NCBI GenBank assembly: GCA_010909165.1 | Contig: MU008215.1 | Coordinates: forward strand, 248,001-312,000 | Direction of reading: 5' to 3' | Origin: Anthoceros angustus | Taxonomy: Eukaryota > Streptophyta > Anthocerotopsida > Anthocerotales > Anthocerotaceae | Length of the DNA stretch: 64,000 bases | Shown: piece by piece, positions 1 to 11,010 of the stretch | Position numbering within the stretch: the first letter of the stretch is position 1 | Layout of the letters: every line of letters begins with the position of its first letter | Notes under the pieces: generated by a model | Database searches by the model: none | The model's input: the letters and a program-made list of their open reading frames with translations, nothing else | What the model was told of the DNA's origin: nothing | Position numbers and translations under genes: made by a program

Positions 1-340
1 ACACGATGTATCGGTCCATAAAGGATGTGGTGAACTGGAAGATGCACGCCAGGTTTTTGACAGCATGGCCACAAAGGATGTGGGACACCCTAAATTGTCT
101 AGAGCTCCTTGGATCTCGAAAGAGAAAAAGGATTGAGTTAAACATTGTCTTTATTGCAAGGAAGAAGATTTGGGCAGCTCTTGCGGAGATCATGTCAAGA
201 TGGTACGTCGCATGTTTGCAAATGTGGTGAACTGGAAGATGCACGCCAGGTTTTTGACAGCATGGCCACAAAGGATGTGGTGAACTGGAAGATGCACGCC
301 AGGTTTTTGACAGCATGGCCACAAAGGATGTGTTGAACAT
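1..340 (+). mobile_element. Chimeric fragment: MULE pieces joined to PPR pieces
   Basis: The first ~24 bases (reading MYRSIKDV) match a stretch of the minus-strand MULE relic near 2.87 kb (MYRSIQDV). They run directly into a PPR fragment ending in GCCACAAAGGATGTG. Bases ~152-181 repeat the MULE transposase sequence at ~839-868 (GCAAGGAAGAAGATTTGGGC is shared), and GAGATCATGTCAAG at ~187-200 is from the DYW-domain end of the PPR genes. Two more copies of the PPR piece follow at ~222-270 and ~279-330, in direct repeat. No reading frame is conserved, so this is a composite of captured fragments rather than a gene. It resembles a Pack-MULE in principle, but no terminal inverted repeats were found in view. 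Confidence 0.6.
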
Positions 341-466
341 GAAGCGACAAGTGGAAGCGGGTGAGTGGAAACTAGACCGATGATGTAAAGTCCCGAGATG
401 TGGCTCAAAGTGAATGCCGACCTTATCTTCCATAGATCGTAACCTCGTGAACCTTTTGTTTTAGGG

Positions 467-1360
467 TTGCAAACTCCTTTCATGCGGCAGATGTTCATCA
501 AGCATGATAACAATAGTGTTTTAGCCATGGACGCCACATTTGGTATGAACAAGTATAGGTACTACTTATTTACGGTGATGGTTTTTGATCAACACCTTAA
601 TGGTATTCCAGTTGCTTGGGCACAGGAGCCTACTATACTTTCTTTGGTGTCATGGTTGACGCAGCTCCGGCATGTCGCTCTTACAACATGTGCAACATGG
701 GTCCCTAGTTGCTTCCTAGTTGATGATTGTTTAGCAGAGATAGGTGCCTTTAAACAGATATGGGGGGCCAACATACATGTTGTGTTGTGTCTATGGCATG
801 TAAGGAAGGCCAAACCTTTTAAAGAAGGTAAAGTGCATTATTGCAAGGAAGAAGATTTGGGCAGCTCATGATTATGTAGAGGCCATAATACGCAAGATGG
901 TACTGTCGCATGGGGTAAGGTATTGTTAGAGTTCTTCTACAAGGAGTGGCATGGAAGTCAACTAGCCTTTGTTGAGTATTTCAAGAAGCATTGGGGTGAC
1001 TCTATAGGTATTATTCTTTGCCCAAAGTGCACTAGTTTTTTGTGAAGGGTTGCTTGAATGGATGTTCACATGGTGTCGGTGTGTGTAATAATGTTTCGCA
1101 TTTCTTTATGCCATAGTGGTTGAAGAAGCAGGATCTTTCCCATCCGGACAAGATACCACATCCGCCTCTGAGGCCTTTCATCGATTCTTGAAGGAAAAGT
1201 ATCTTTTACCAAGCGCGTTGCGGAAGGCGTATGGATTGGCTTCGCATCAACTTGTGAACGAGGTAGCACGACACTGGTACCTTGATTTCACCAAAATTTG
1301 GAGGTTACAAGCGAATTTAAAACTCGAGAAGGTATATGAGCATGTTTTGTCTGCGAGCAC
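467..1360 (+). pseudogene. MULE (Mutator-like) transposase with DDE domain, broken
   Basis: The first segment (467-871) reads as a MULE DDE transposase core. MDATF near residue 22 carries the first catalytic Asp, VDDC near residues 85-88 the second, and CLWHV at residues ~108-112 is the family's C/D-x-x-H signature after the second strand. A stop at 869-871 and at least one frameshift end this frame. Coding resumes around 1116-1360 with FHRFLKEKYLLPSALRKAYG, typical of the helical part preceding the SWIM zinc finger. The enzyme would cut and paste a DNA transposon in the nucleus, but this copy cannot make a full protein. A SWIM-like finger lies on the opposite strand at 2.6 kb, so two elements or an inversion are involved. 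Confidence 0.7.
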
Positions 1361-1455
1361 CATCCTGCATTGGCCGTCATATTCTGCCTATAGTTGGGTC
1401 TTTGCTGCATAGCATGACCTCCGAGGATAGTGACAAGGTTCGCCATCCGCCCTCG

Positions 1456-1668
1456 GAGGAGGCGAGGCCGAGGGGCAGGCGAGGCCGAGGGGCAGGCGAG
1501 GCCGAGGGGCAGGCGAGGCCGAGGGGCAGGCGAGGCCGAGGGGCAGGCGAGGCCGAGGGGCAGGCGAGGCCGGGAGGGCTTGAGGACAGGCGAGGCCGAG
1601 GCGCCTGGGCGAGGCCGAGGGGCAGGCGAGGCCGAGGGGCAGGCGAGGCCGAGGGGCAGGCGAGGCGC
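1456..1668. repeat. GC-rich minisatellite, 17-bp unit
   Basis: About eleven to twelve head-to-tail copies of GAGGCCGAGGGGCAGGC, with an imperfect patch around 1570-1612. Because 17 is not a multiple of 3 and the unit has no stop in most frames, long arginine/glycine/alanine-rich ORFs appear on both strands. These are artefacts of the repeat, not genes. Confidence 0.9.
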
Positions 1669-2224
1669 TTGTCGTTGGTGAAGGAAGCGGAGGAACGAGA
1701 TGGGTGCCAAAATCAGAGATCATTTGCGGTATTCTTGAGAAAGAGAAGCATGCCCCATTCCCACAATGTGGGCAGAAATGTTGAATAGGATGTTGCACCA
1801 ATCGATAGGACTAAGCAGAACCTTGCCCACACGGTTGTATGCATATACTTGTTTTGCGCTCGGATTGGGTATTATGATAATTTGTGAAACATGCTAGTGA
1901 AGGAGTCCAGGCTATACAAGGCCAGACATAGTCTGAACAAATTTCTCAGCCCTCGATTGCAAAATTCCTCAGCCCTCAGCCCAATTTCTCAGCCCTCGGT
2001 TGCAAATGTATAAGAGGCTGCACTCATACACACAAGCCTTTACAGACTTCACCAAACAGAAACAAGCCTTCAACGATGACAAAACAAAGGCATCACAAAG
2101 TAAACATTTTTTTCTTCTTCGGTCTTGAGCGTTCTTCAATGCCCTTGAAACGCACTAACCGGTTGGTCCCGTCATTCGGAACAAACTCCTCTAATACCGG
2201 TTTACTGCTTGAGGCCTTGTCCAC
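1669..2224. other. No gene recognised
   Basis: This stretch separates the minisatellite from the minus-strand MULE relic. It holds a few imperfect copies of CCTCAGCCCTCG around 1948-2000 and nothing else I can identify. Confidence 0.5.
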
Positions 2225-2999
2225 CTAAGCTGCAACCTCCCTAATATGATGTTGTGCTTGTTCCATTATTGCGCAGACCTCAAACAAAATAGCAGGCTTG
2301 GCTTCCACAATGCTTGGAATACCCATGCAGATTGCATCCAAGTCTCGACGTCGTTTCAGCTTCAACTCCTCCAAGCTACTTGGGTTGATGGGAAGAGGTG
2401 TGACCACAGCATTGCCGAATTGCGCCGTTGTATCCTGAACATGATTACCATGTGACATCTCATTCTCCGGAACAAGATTTAGGTCAGGTAATGTTCTTCC
2501 TTCTTTTTGTGCCCGAACATAAGATCCATTGGTATACCAAGCAAGGCAAAATAACTGAAAAGTATGTTCAAATATACCACATACCTGTTGCACCTTCACA
2601 ACATGTTTGCAAATGAATCCTTTCTGCCCCATCCCATAAGTACAAAGTGCCCATGGAAGGCCGAGGACGCGCCGTACCCTCCACGCCTTCTTCACGAAGG
2701 CAATCGCTCCTTGCCGTTAGTTTGAAACACCCCGCCGATTCATACTCCTCGCGCGCGGTTCTAAAATCAAGCATGGTTGGTTTACATCTCAACCTCGTTG
2801 TGGTGGGTGCGCATCGGGTTGTCGTCTTTGGGCAAAATATGGCAGTGACATCCTGTATGGACCGGTACATGGTGTTGTGTTTAAAGTATACCATGATGAG
2901 AGAGAATCGTGAGGGGCGAGACATGGCATGCCGCGCCAGATTTTACACGCGCGAAGCATTGATTGCTTCGGAGATTGAGACGCAGGCATGGTAAACGGT
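2225..2999 (-). pseudogene. MULE C-terminal part with SWIM-like zinc finger, broken
   Basis: On the minus strand the 156-codon ORF 2695-2225 contains CTYGMGQKGFICKHVVKV. It resembles a SWIM zinc finger (CxC...CxH) in which the second Cys of the first pair has become Tyr. The tail that follows is hydrophilic (NLVPENEM...LEELKLKRRRDLDAI). Upstream, in another frame, ~2880-2600 includes MYRSIQDV, which recurs at the very start of the window. SWIM fingers follow the DDE domain in MULE/FAR1-type transposases, so this is probably the 3' part of such a gene, out of frame with its 5' part. It lies opposite in strand to the DDE fragment at 0.5-1.4 kb. Confidence 0.5.
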
Positions 3000-3063
3000 C
3001 TATGCCAGATGCATCTCAAACGTGCGGGCTATGCATGTGTTGTCCGTCTATAGTGACTCGATA

Positions 3064-3155
3064 AAAAGGACGTGCTCACCTACATATGGGCTATTCTAAA
3101 TCGATGGTGATTTAATACAAAAGGACGTGCTCACATACGCATGGGTTATTCTAGA
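3064..3155. repeat. Short direct repeat (~37 bp, two copies)
   Basis: AAAAGGACGTGCTCAC followed by a TACATATGGGCTATTCTA-like stretch occurs at ~3064-3100 and again at ~3119-3155 with a few substitutions. No function is evident. The surrounding 3000-3540 has no recognised gene. Confidence 0.6.
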
Positions 3156-3540
3156 GTCAATCCCTCAAGCATGCGGTATAGTTTCTCACAATCCCTCTAG
3201 CATATGATACAGTTTCCCACAACGTCATGGGCTATGCTACAGCTGCAAATAGTAAGAGGCCAAGGCAAGCATCAACATCCTCCACATCAGCTTGCATTGC
3301 ACACACATGACCAAGAGGTGTTGTGCGATCGAGAGTCGTCGTACCAATCACGGTGTGGCGAAGGCGACCTTTAATTTTGAGGGAACAAGCGCTTGAGCAA
3401 GTCAGTACCAATCACCAGAGGGGTGGCCAGAAGGCCGAGATAGTGGGCTGAGGGAACAAGCGCTTGGCTTGCTCCTGTATGGAATCCCATTGCATAGAAA
3501 ATAAATGTACAGAATCCCATTGCATACTGAATTGAAAACT

Positions 3541-3875
3541 AATATATAAGGGTGACTAAGGTATCCCCTCACATGCCTACGTTATGGCTACAGCCTCGTA
3601 ACTTGTAAAAGTCCACATCTCCCCATAGTTGGCACACAGTTCCCTTGATGCCCGGCTTCGTATGCTTGAGCATTTATGGCTTGCCCAGCCTCCGAGAATG
3701 TTACATATATAGATATTACATATATAGATATTATATTGTGGATAAGGCTAAGCCAGTTATGGTTACCAAAATGTCGTTAGGGTTATATATAAAAAGAGAA
3801 CTCATAACTCAATTTTGTATTCAATCATTTTTATTGCAAGTTCTTCTTGGTAGTACGCTCCTTGCTAAATGAATA
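3541..3875 (+). repeat. Probable 5' LTR end of a Copia element
   Basis: The sequence directly upstream of a primer-binding site should be the U5 end of a left LTR. It is AT-rich, holds a TATATATAAAAAG promoter-like box near 3783-3796 and short ATATAGATATTACATAT repeats. The 5' boundary is not defined, because no second copy of this LTR is in the window. Confidence 0.4.
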
Positions 3876-3888
3876 TGGTATCAGAGCC
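3876..3888 (+). promoter_or_regulatory. Primer-binding site (initiator Met-tRNA type)
   Basis: TGGTATCAGAGCC is the standard plant Copia primer-binding site, complementary to the 3' end of initiator methionyl-tRNA, where reverse transcription starts. It marks a left LTR ending just before it and a gag region after it on the plus strand. Confidence 0.8.
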
Positions 3889-4298
3889 AGAATTGGCTGT
3901 TTTTAAGACATCCTGACGATGCCAAGACAGGGCCGTCCTAGTAGAGGTCCTCATCAAGGTAGCGGAAGCAAGTCCGAATTTTGACCTCTGATAGTTCGCC
4001 TGGTATGAAGAAGGGTCCTTTCTTATCGGAATGTCCCTGCCTGCTAACTTGCGCACGGCTCGAGCGCTTGTCCACAAAATTCCTCAGCTAGAGATAGGGA
4101 TAATCCTCTTCGTAGAGATCGAGAACTATTTCAACAATCAAGTACAGGGGTGAGGGCAAAGGTCGTCCTCCCCGTCTCCCGCGAGCGACCCAAGTCATAA
4201 TTTGGACCTCTAGCTACTACTTGACCTAATTCATGGCACTGTAGCTCCTCGTTCCCTGCATCGAAAATTAAATGTAGTCAGAGCACTTTTGACAAGTC

Positions 4299-5539
4299 TT
4301 ATGATGCCGTTACAAGAGTGGAGAAGACCCTTTCACATGTGCTTTCCAATCAGGAGTTGTTGAAGAACCAAGTAGAGGATATCAATTTCCTCTTAGGGAG
4401 CGCGATCTCTTCAACTTCTATGACAATTCAATAGCAAATTAGTGAAGTGGGTGATTTGATGGGAAAAGTCGAGCTTGAACGTCAATGAAAGGAAAGAAAT
4501 CACCTAACCTCGCCATCCGGCGTTGATCACAATAATCCCTGACTACATTTGCTGCACTGCGCAGGAGCGGCGAGAGTTGGGATGGCGAGAGGTGAGGCAC
4601 CGCGGGTCTTGTGAAATAGGGCTGGTGACTTGCCCATGTCAGCCAGGCGACCAATGAGCTCGGCGATATCTGCAATCCCTTGCATCCCCCTCTTCTCAAG
4701 AGAGATATCAACCGCCATGTCATTTCTTTGAACCGAGAATTGATGGTTAGATAGGGTTTCTTTTTGCAAACTAAGTAAAACAAAATGGAATGTTGTTGAA
4801 CCATTGCATTATGTAGGATGGTCACTTCCCTGTTTGATGGTTGACTCTTTGCTGCCTGCGAGGTCCATCTGCTTGCTAGGATGCTAGGAGGAGGTCGATG
4901 CTAAGGCAGGGCTAGGACAGTCACATACACACTCCTTGTGTATGCGTCCATCCCAGCATCGCCTCGCATTCCCCCTCCCTGCATCATGATAGTTACAGGT
5001 TTTCTAATCACATTTAGGCTAGAGTCAGGGCTTCTTCTTTGCGTCATAACTAATGGCACCTTCAAGAAACCTGATTTTGCCAGCAACCTCCTCCTACACA
5101 AGCAAACATGGATAAATGGAATCAACTAAATTCCACCGCTATAGCCTTGCTAATTAGTGGGCTACAAGCAGATCTCGTACCTGATGTCCAGTTTTTGCAG
5201 TGCCAAAGAAATTTGGGAGCATCTTGCTTCCATATACCGTTTTAAGAACATTCTTACCTATGTGCCGTCAGGCAAGAATTTTACGGGTTGCAAATGAGGG
5301 AGGGAGACAGAGTGGCTGTACACATCACCAATTTCCGCCATCTTCAATCCCAGATTATTGACCTGGGCTGCAAAATGGAAGAAGTGGAGGTCGTTGCCGA
5401 GCTACTTAGTAGCCTTCCCCCATCTTATCAGATTTTTGTCTTTTCTCAGAATGGCCTGATTCGTCTCGCTCAACAAACTGTGTCGTCTAGAGGCACCTCC
5501 ACACTCAAGCTCGCGGATGTGGTAGGCGCACTGTACTAG
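4299..5539 (+). pseudogene. Copia gag relic downstream of the primer-binding site
   Basis: A short open stretch at ~4310-4435 reads as a likely coiled coil (EKTLSHVLSNQELLKNQVED). After an unrelated-looking interval, 5195-5539 reads as Copia gag in two frames. SAKEIWEHLASIYRF is followed, after a frameshift, by MREGDRVAVHITNFRHLQSQ and then LLSSLPPSYQIFV, the usual SLPPSY landmark of plant Copia gag. Gag would form the cytoplasmic virus-like particle. The frame breaks by ~5540, and no protease, integrase or RT follows, so the element is truncated here. Confidence 0.65.
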
Positions 5540-7206
5540 GAGGAGCAAGGAACGGATGTTAGCCTCTTGCGGACCTAAGGAGAAACAAGACAAAGTCCTT
5601 GCAGCACGCTTCAAAAACCAAGGGAGGCAAAGGCACATCACGTGGAGGATATGGGGACCATGGTGCAGGTTCTTCCTCTGAACAGCGTCTGAGTAGAAAG
5701 AGGTCTCTCCAGTGACCCCTTTTCGCACACGGACTTCCACAAACCCCAAATTGCATGCTCAAAAATCCGCACTAAAAACGGCTGTTTTGGAGAGTTTAGG
5801 TCTTATTTACGCGTGCACAAACGTATTTGATTTTAAACTTTATCCAATTTTGAGCTTTCTTAAAAGAAGGTCATTCTCACAACCGGCACGTATACAAACA
5901 TTTAGAGTTTTTAGGGCTTGCTGTAATTCTGGTGCGCAAACTTGTTTGCGCACCAACCTTTCATTCATACCAGTCAATCTTAAGACTATACTCTCGCTCT
6001 GGGAAATTTACAGGACTTTATTTCTTAGACATTGGAACAATAATATCTTCGTTGACTTGATGCTCTTGATCGGCATGGAATGCGAGAATGAGAATGGCAT
6101 GGTTTGCACTTGGAGCTAGGCCCATGCCAAACGTCTCAAGATTCAAAAGATGCAAAAGGTTCTCACTACCAGTTCAAAGTTTTAACCACTAGAAAAAAGA
6201 TGAGGGCTGAGTAAAGATAAGAACATATCCACATTAGGGAGATGCACAAAAAAGGTTGAAAACGTCGAAAGGAACCATTTAAAACAACAAAATATCAAAA
6301 AATACCCAAAAATTCAAAAGAATATCAAAATTTTTGGACTTTTTTGGGATTTTTTGCTCTTTTTTCCATTGGATGAACCGTCTGGGAATGCACTAGAAGG
6401 CATGAACCATATGGGTCCATGCTCCTAGGCCCTTCTTGACCTTAGGTGCGCGCACCTGGGCCCCCTTGCCCCTTGGTGCACGCACTTGTTCACCCAGCTA
6501 GGCCCTCCTGGTATGTTTGACGATAACCCGGAACTAGGTCACCGCCGAAAGAGACGGAAATACCATAAAGGATAAAAAGGGGATAGGGTGTTCTTCGTCG
6601 CATTCGGGCATAGGATAGATGTATGAGAGCAGTCTAGGTGAACCTCCTCCGATGTCTACTACTTGCTATTTCGTCGGCAATTCCGGCATATCCTCAGACC
6701 TCCAAAAGGACATGTTTCCCCATTAGAAGATCATCTATTGCGTTCTTTTTGCACAGTGCGCGCACAAGTTTGCACATAGCGTTGTACCAAGCGCGCACTT
6801 GTGCGCGCCTAGGCCCCCCTGGAATACAAAAACATAGAGAACCACACAAAATGCAGAAACTACGGACATGACGAATTAATGGAACAATGAGGTCACTAAC
6901 CCTTCATCACGCCGACTAAATCGCCATGAATCTAATTAGAAGGCGCCAACTTGGTGTAAATGACTTGATAGGAAGTGGAACTGGAGCTGAGAATGCCAGA
7001 AACTGATGGATGAACACCTACAAAAAACAACAAAAACCAAACCAACTTGAGTTTTTGGCAAAATAGGGTTGGGATTTTTACCAAAACCCCTTTTGATAGG
7101 AGAAACCCCTTTCTACATGAGTCTCCACCAAAAAGGACAAGGAACTGCAACTAGTGTGATGTTGCCGGCCATTGGGCATGCGAGTACCATAAGAAGAAGG
7201 TAGGAG
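5540..7206. other. Non-coding, AT-rich with GTGCGCGCAC-type palindromes
   Basis: No gene is recognised. At 5931-5954 there is a perfect inverted repeat, GGTGCGCAAAC-TT-GTTTGCGCACC. Related GTGCGCGCAC palindromes recur at ~6444-6457 and ~6793-6810. A/T-run-rich sequence fills 6280-6370. Long ORFs here have no family features. Confidence 0.5.
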
Positions 7207-7391
7207 TGACAAAGTAGCCCTCAAGTATAAACTGTTTTCAGCACAGGAGCATGCTAGAGGGTGATTCCATGAGATGGAGAGAATAACGAATGAATTAAGT
7301 AGAGAACAAAATTGTATATGTACATGAGTAACCTAACTAACTCTAAACATAAGTTATATCATTAACCTTGATAATTTATATATCCTCAACA
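7207..7391 (-). repeat. LTR of Copia family zeta
   Basis: This 185-bp segment runs TGTTGAGG...TTTGTCA on the minus strand. It is preceded on that strand by the purine tract TAAGTGGGAG (7392-7401), as expected for a 3' LTR after a polypurine tract. A near-identical copy is at 21142-21322. The ends begin TG and end CA. Confidence 0.75.
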
Positions 7392-7466
7392 CTCCCACTT
7401 AACCTGGAAGGGTTAAACCGAAGCACTGAATAGCATGAGAGTGACGAGACTATCACGAGAACGCTG

Positions 7467-8093
7467 TTGAGTGCAAGCCAGCTAACAAAGCGTACAAGCA
7501 TGATGGCGGTGGAGATGGCCGAAGAAGAGGTGATGAACACCAAAGGAGTGCTCATGCTAGTTGTTGCAGCTATCGCCGTGATGGTAGCACTCGACATTGT
7601 GCAAAGGATGGCTCGAACAAAGAACTATGGACTGCCCAGCCAGCGGAAGAGGCCAAAGATGGCAAAGGTGGAAACAGGACAGTCCAGCTCTCATCCCGAC
7701 CATTAGCGGCTGTGACTAGAGTCGGCAAGCGAAGCACCACCATCTGCAAAAGAAAAACACCTCACCACAACAGACAGAAACTTGTTGTGGCACGTGTAGG
7801 CTGCCATGGATAAGTGCGATAAGCTGAAAGATATTCTCCACGCATCAAGTGCAAAAGAAGCGGAACTGGAGGAATTGTTGACGTTTCCGCCAAGCCCATA
7901 TGCCAAAGGTCAAATGCTCACCAATATTGAGTATAAAGATATAATCCAAGGTCTCATCACACTACAACAAGTAGGGGGGTCTAGTAACAGTAAGAGTAAC
8001 ATTCCCGTTCACGGTCTGCAAAGGCGTTACAAAAATCCCACATTCCCTACTCACCAGGTGCATGGGCAAGGGTGGTCTATGGTACCGGGTTAA
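7467..8093 (+). pseudogene. Antisense accessory gene of Copia zeta (decayed copy)
   Basis: Encoded on the strand opposite to the Copia element in which it lies, between RNase H (8.35 kb) and the LTR (7.39 kb). The first part (7467-7706, or from the internal ATG at 7533) has one hydrophobic segment, GVLMLVVAAIAVMVAL, followed by a basic motif with MARTKN and SQRKRPK. A second part (7806-8093) reads CDKLKDILHASSAKEAELEE and then IIQGLITLQQVGG. Both parts align by eye with the better copy at 24306-24785, so this is one gene broken by frameshifts near 7700. The predicted protein would be single-pass membrane plus coiled coil; its function is unknown. A TTTCATCCACTGA stretch near 8233 matches the intron of the 24.8-kb copy. 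Confidence 0.6.
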
Positions 8094-8349
8094 TTGATCA
8101 CTTGCGGCTATGACATGAGGAAGGCGACTGTCACGCTGAAGAAGAAGGGCCGTGAAGAGGACTCCCACTGAAGGTAGGGAAACTGCAAAAGAACTACTAC
8201 CTGAAGCTCGGGATTGTGTATTCTGTTGGAGTTTCATCCACTGAGCAGCTGACAAACACATGCTAGTGTATAGGGCATGGCGAACAAGGCCAGGGTGCAG
8301 GTGTAGGATCAACGAAGCAAATTAGGGGCCTTGTTTCATATGGGCCATG

Positions 8350-9060
8350 CTAGGAAGTTGGTGTGAGAAGGCTGGAGTAATCTATCAAGCCAAGACCTTC
8401 TACATGAATGTAATGCTTATGCTTGGGAAGTGATTTAGTCAAAATATTTGTTGTGTTGGCATCTATGTGAACATAAGTGGGCTGCATAATACCTCTTGTT
8501 GTAACATCTCTAACATAATGGTGTTGTATTTCAATGTGTTTGGTCCTGGCATGGACTTTGGAGCGCTCAATTAACAAGGGCTAGGGCTGATTGGTTATCA
8601 CAAAACAGAATGGTAGATGCTGCTTGTGCTGCATTCACAAAGGTTAGAACAGCTCGCTCCCATTCAACTTCTTTGGCTGCATGTGTCAAGCATTTATACT
8701 CTGCTTCAGTGCTAGAGAGGGCAATACTTGTCTACTTTTTGCAAGCCCAATTAACAGCAGCATAAGATAAGAGGAAGGCATAGGTGGATAGGCTCTTACG
8801 TGAATCGCCATCGCATGCCCAATCCGCATCAGCAAAACCATGTAAGGTAGGGGCTAATCCTGTTCTTTTGCAGCATAGACCAAGGTAGTGGGTACCCTTC
8901 AAGTATCTAAAAACACGCTTGACTGCTTCCAATGATTGCGGCCAGGGTTCTCTAAAAACTGTGAAGCATTGTTAACAGAGTACATGATGTCCGGTCAACA
9001 TGGTAATATTTGAAGGGGCTGAATATACATCAAGCGGCTTCATAGGCCAATATATTCTGA
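8350..9060 (-). pseudogene. Copia zeta reverse transcriptase C-terminus and RNase H
   Basis: Minus-strand coding in two frames. 8932-8732 reads VKRVFRYLKGTHYLGL and then FADADWACDGDSRKS, the start of Copia RNase H with its DADWA motif. 8577-8350 reads HARTKHIEIQHHYVRD and ILTKSLPKHKHY, the conserved end of Copia pol. RNase H removes the RNA template during reverse transcription. The two parts are separated by a frameshift or stop around 8700. Everything upstream of ~9060 (protease, integrase, most of RT) is missing, so this is a 3'-end fragment with its LTR at 7.2-7.4 kb. Confidence 0.8.
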
Positions 9061-9875
9061 ACGGGGTTTGTGATGGGTATCAAATCGGTTCTATGCTACA
9101 TTGATAGCGGAAAACACCAAAAAAATTATGGTGTACAACATATGGATAATAGGATCCATGGATGACGTTTGAGACAAGAATGGTCTGCACGCCGACACAA
9201 TACATGATTCCAAGGGAATGGAGACCCATGTCGTAACAAAGTGCATAGAAGCAGAACTTATGAAGACGTGGGCTATAGTAATTGTGGTATTTATGTACGT
9301 CGTCATGTTCTTGCCAACCCATAAACTATAATGCATGCACTTTCAGAAAAGGGAATCCATCGGATGAACACCTCGCAAAATACAGGATACCGTATTCTTA
9401 GTCGGGTGAGAGGGTAAGGGCGCCGGCATGCCGGCGCACTAACGCCATGTTCACTTGCTTATTCGAATATGCAAAGACAAAGGGGCCGCCAGTCTGCCCA
9501 AAGCGATGCAATAGTGAACTGAATTCTTTGTCTGCTTGGTCCACATGGGCGGAGCAACTTAGTTTTTATCCCCGCGTATCCTGTTTTTTGAGCAACACGC
9601 CTCAAACTAGGGTTGGGGAAACTATGTGTGATGAACCCTAAGGATTGGGGATATCTACTTCACTGCGAGAATGTTCAATGAAGGAAGGGATCCGTTTCAT
9701 GTAGTGGGGGCCCCGCATGCCGTTCCCAATAACATATTCTTTTTTATACGGGAGATCCTAAATTCACTCACAATCTGATACTACGCTCGCGTCTTCCCAT
9801 TGAACCTTATAGGAGACAACACCATCCAATAGATCTTACTTATCTTGCACCAATCAACAAAATAACCTCCTCACT
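9061..9875. other. No gene recognised
   Basis: An 80-codon minus-strand ORF at 9322-9080 has no family motif. The rest is mixed sequence without clear repeats or RNA genes. Confidence 0.4.
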
Positions 9876-10609
9876 CTTCGCCTGACTCTAAACCTTCTTC
9901 CTCGATCATGATTACTTCATCACCATCATCCTCGCTATCGATAGGTGCATCTAGGGTGGAGGGTACGATGTGAGGACGAAGAGCACTCAATTTCTCTCTG
10001 ATCGCTTTCTTGTGCTTTTGAAGGGAAGTATGTAGGGGAATACTTTCTCAGGTCTGATAGCGACATAGCAGCACCTGTGAAAGGCGAGGCGGAAACAGGT
10101 TTCAGGCCTTCGAACATCTAGAAGCTTTTCGTTTGCAAAACCATTATTGTGTATTATGGGTTCAAGCTGACATTGAGGAAACATCTTTCAGCGGCGTTGA
10201 GGTGGATGCCAACAACCTTGGCCACCCAGAACGCCCTGTTGTGAGTGTCACCCTCACAATACGCTACAATGAATATACCTTTTTTAATCTCCATGATGTC
10301 ACCATTCATCCTCTCCACTTCCTCTTCACGTCGTTCAACGTTTTGATATGCTCCCAGGTGTATGTCTCGTTGTGGTACATCCCGCAATAATGCTTCATCC
10401 AGGAGAGCTTCCTCCGGAACCTGCAAGGGAGGCACATTTGCTTCTGCCGCTCCCCTATCGTACCGATACCACGGGTTTTTCAAAACAAGCCCGATGTTAT
10501 GGTCCACAATCATTGCGATCCCCTCTTGATCCTTCCAGAATTCATCCCTTCGTACTCGGTAATTACACTTTGCTAGTGGTCTTACCATTGTAAATGTAGA
10601 AGGTAGCAC
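9876..10609 (-). pseudogene. Unrecognised gene remnant with acidic C-terminus
   Basis: The first 151 codons (10609-10154) are open and look like real coding. They run MVRPLAKCNYRVRRDEFWKD, IAMIVDHNIGLVLKNPWYRY, then VERMNGDIMEIKKGIFIVAY and FWVAKVVGIHLN. Coding then shifts frame (10184-9987 and neighbouring frames) and finishes in an acidic tail, DSEDDGDEVIMIEEEGLESG, before a stop near 9876. I do not recognise the family. The layout, a folded N-terminal domain with a VAKV core and an acidic tail, would suit a chromatin- or transposon-associated protein, but that is a guess. It lies just left of the alpha Copia element on the opposite strand. Confidence 0.45.
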
Positions 10610-10635
10610 ATTGGCGAGGAGGTGAGCAGGAAAAT

Positions 10636-11010
10636 ATGGAACCTTCCAAAGGTTCCGGTGCCCTCATAGTGAGAGGGAGGTCCTGCGAAGGGAAACAGCC
10701 GGAAGCTTTTCGTAGCAAATCTAGTAGTCGTAACAAGAATGTGGAGTGTCACTATTGTCACAAAGGGTCACTTCAAAGAGAGTGCGAGAAGTTCAAAAGG
10801 ACCAAGGAAAAGAAGAAGCGGGGCGACAAGAAGGCGACTTCGCATCGAGTTGGAAGAGTTAAACTACATTGAGGACGGAGATGTCCTTATCTCTTCTTAC
10901 TTGAATCTTGCACAATTAACCCGTGGATAGTCATTTATTACGCAATTGGATAATTGACTCGGTGCATCTTTCCATGTTACTCCTCATAGAGTGGTTTAGC
11001 GTATGATGCT
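10636..11010 (+). pseudogene. Alpha copy 1: gag zinc knuckle and protease start
   Basis: ECHYCHKGSLQREC is a CCHC zinc knuckle that has lost the residues around its His through a frameshift; the neighbouring frame still reads KGHFK. It is followed by a basic tract. Near 10946-10990, TGGATAATTGACTC starts a Copia aspartic-protease DSGA region, but bases are missing right at the active-site triplets. The domain would bind RNA (knuckle) and mature the polyprotein (protease). Confidence 0.65.

Noticed and set aside
1456-1668. Possible CRISPR-like array
   Set aside because: The units are contiguous without spacers, and the window is clearly plant nuclear DNA.
1430-1801. Arg/Gly-rich and Pro/Ser-rich ORFs
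   Set aside because: Translations of the 17-bp minisatellite; the same block reads open in several frames on both strands.
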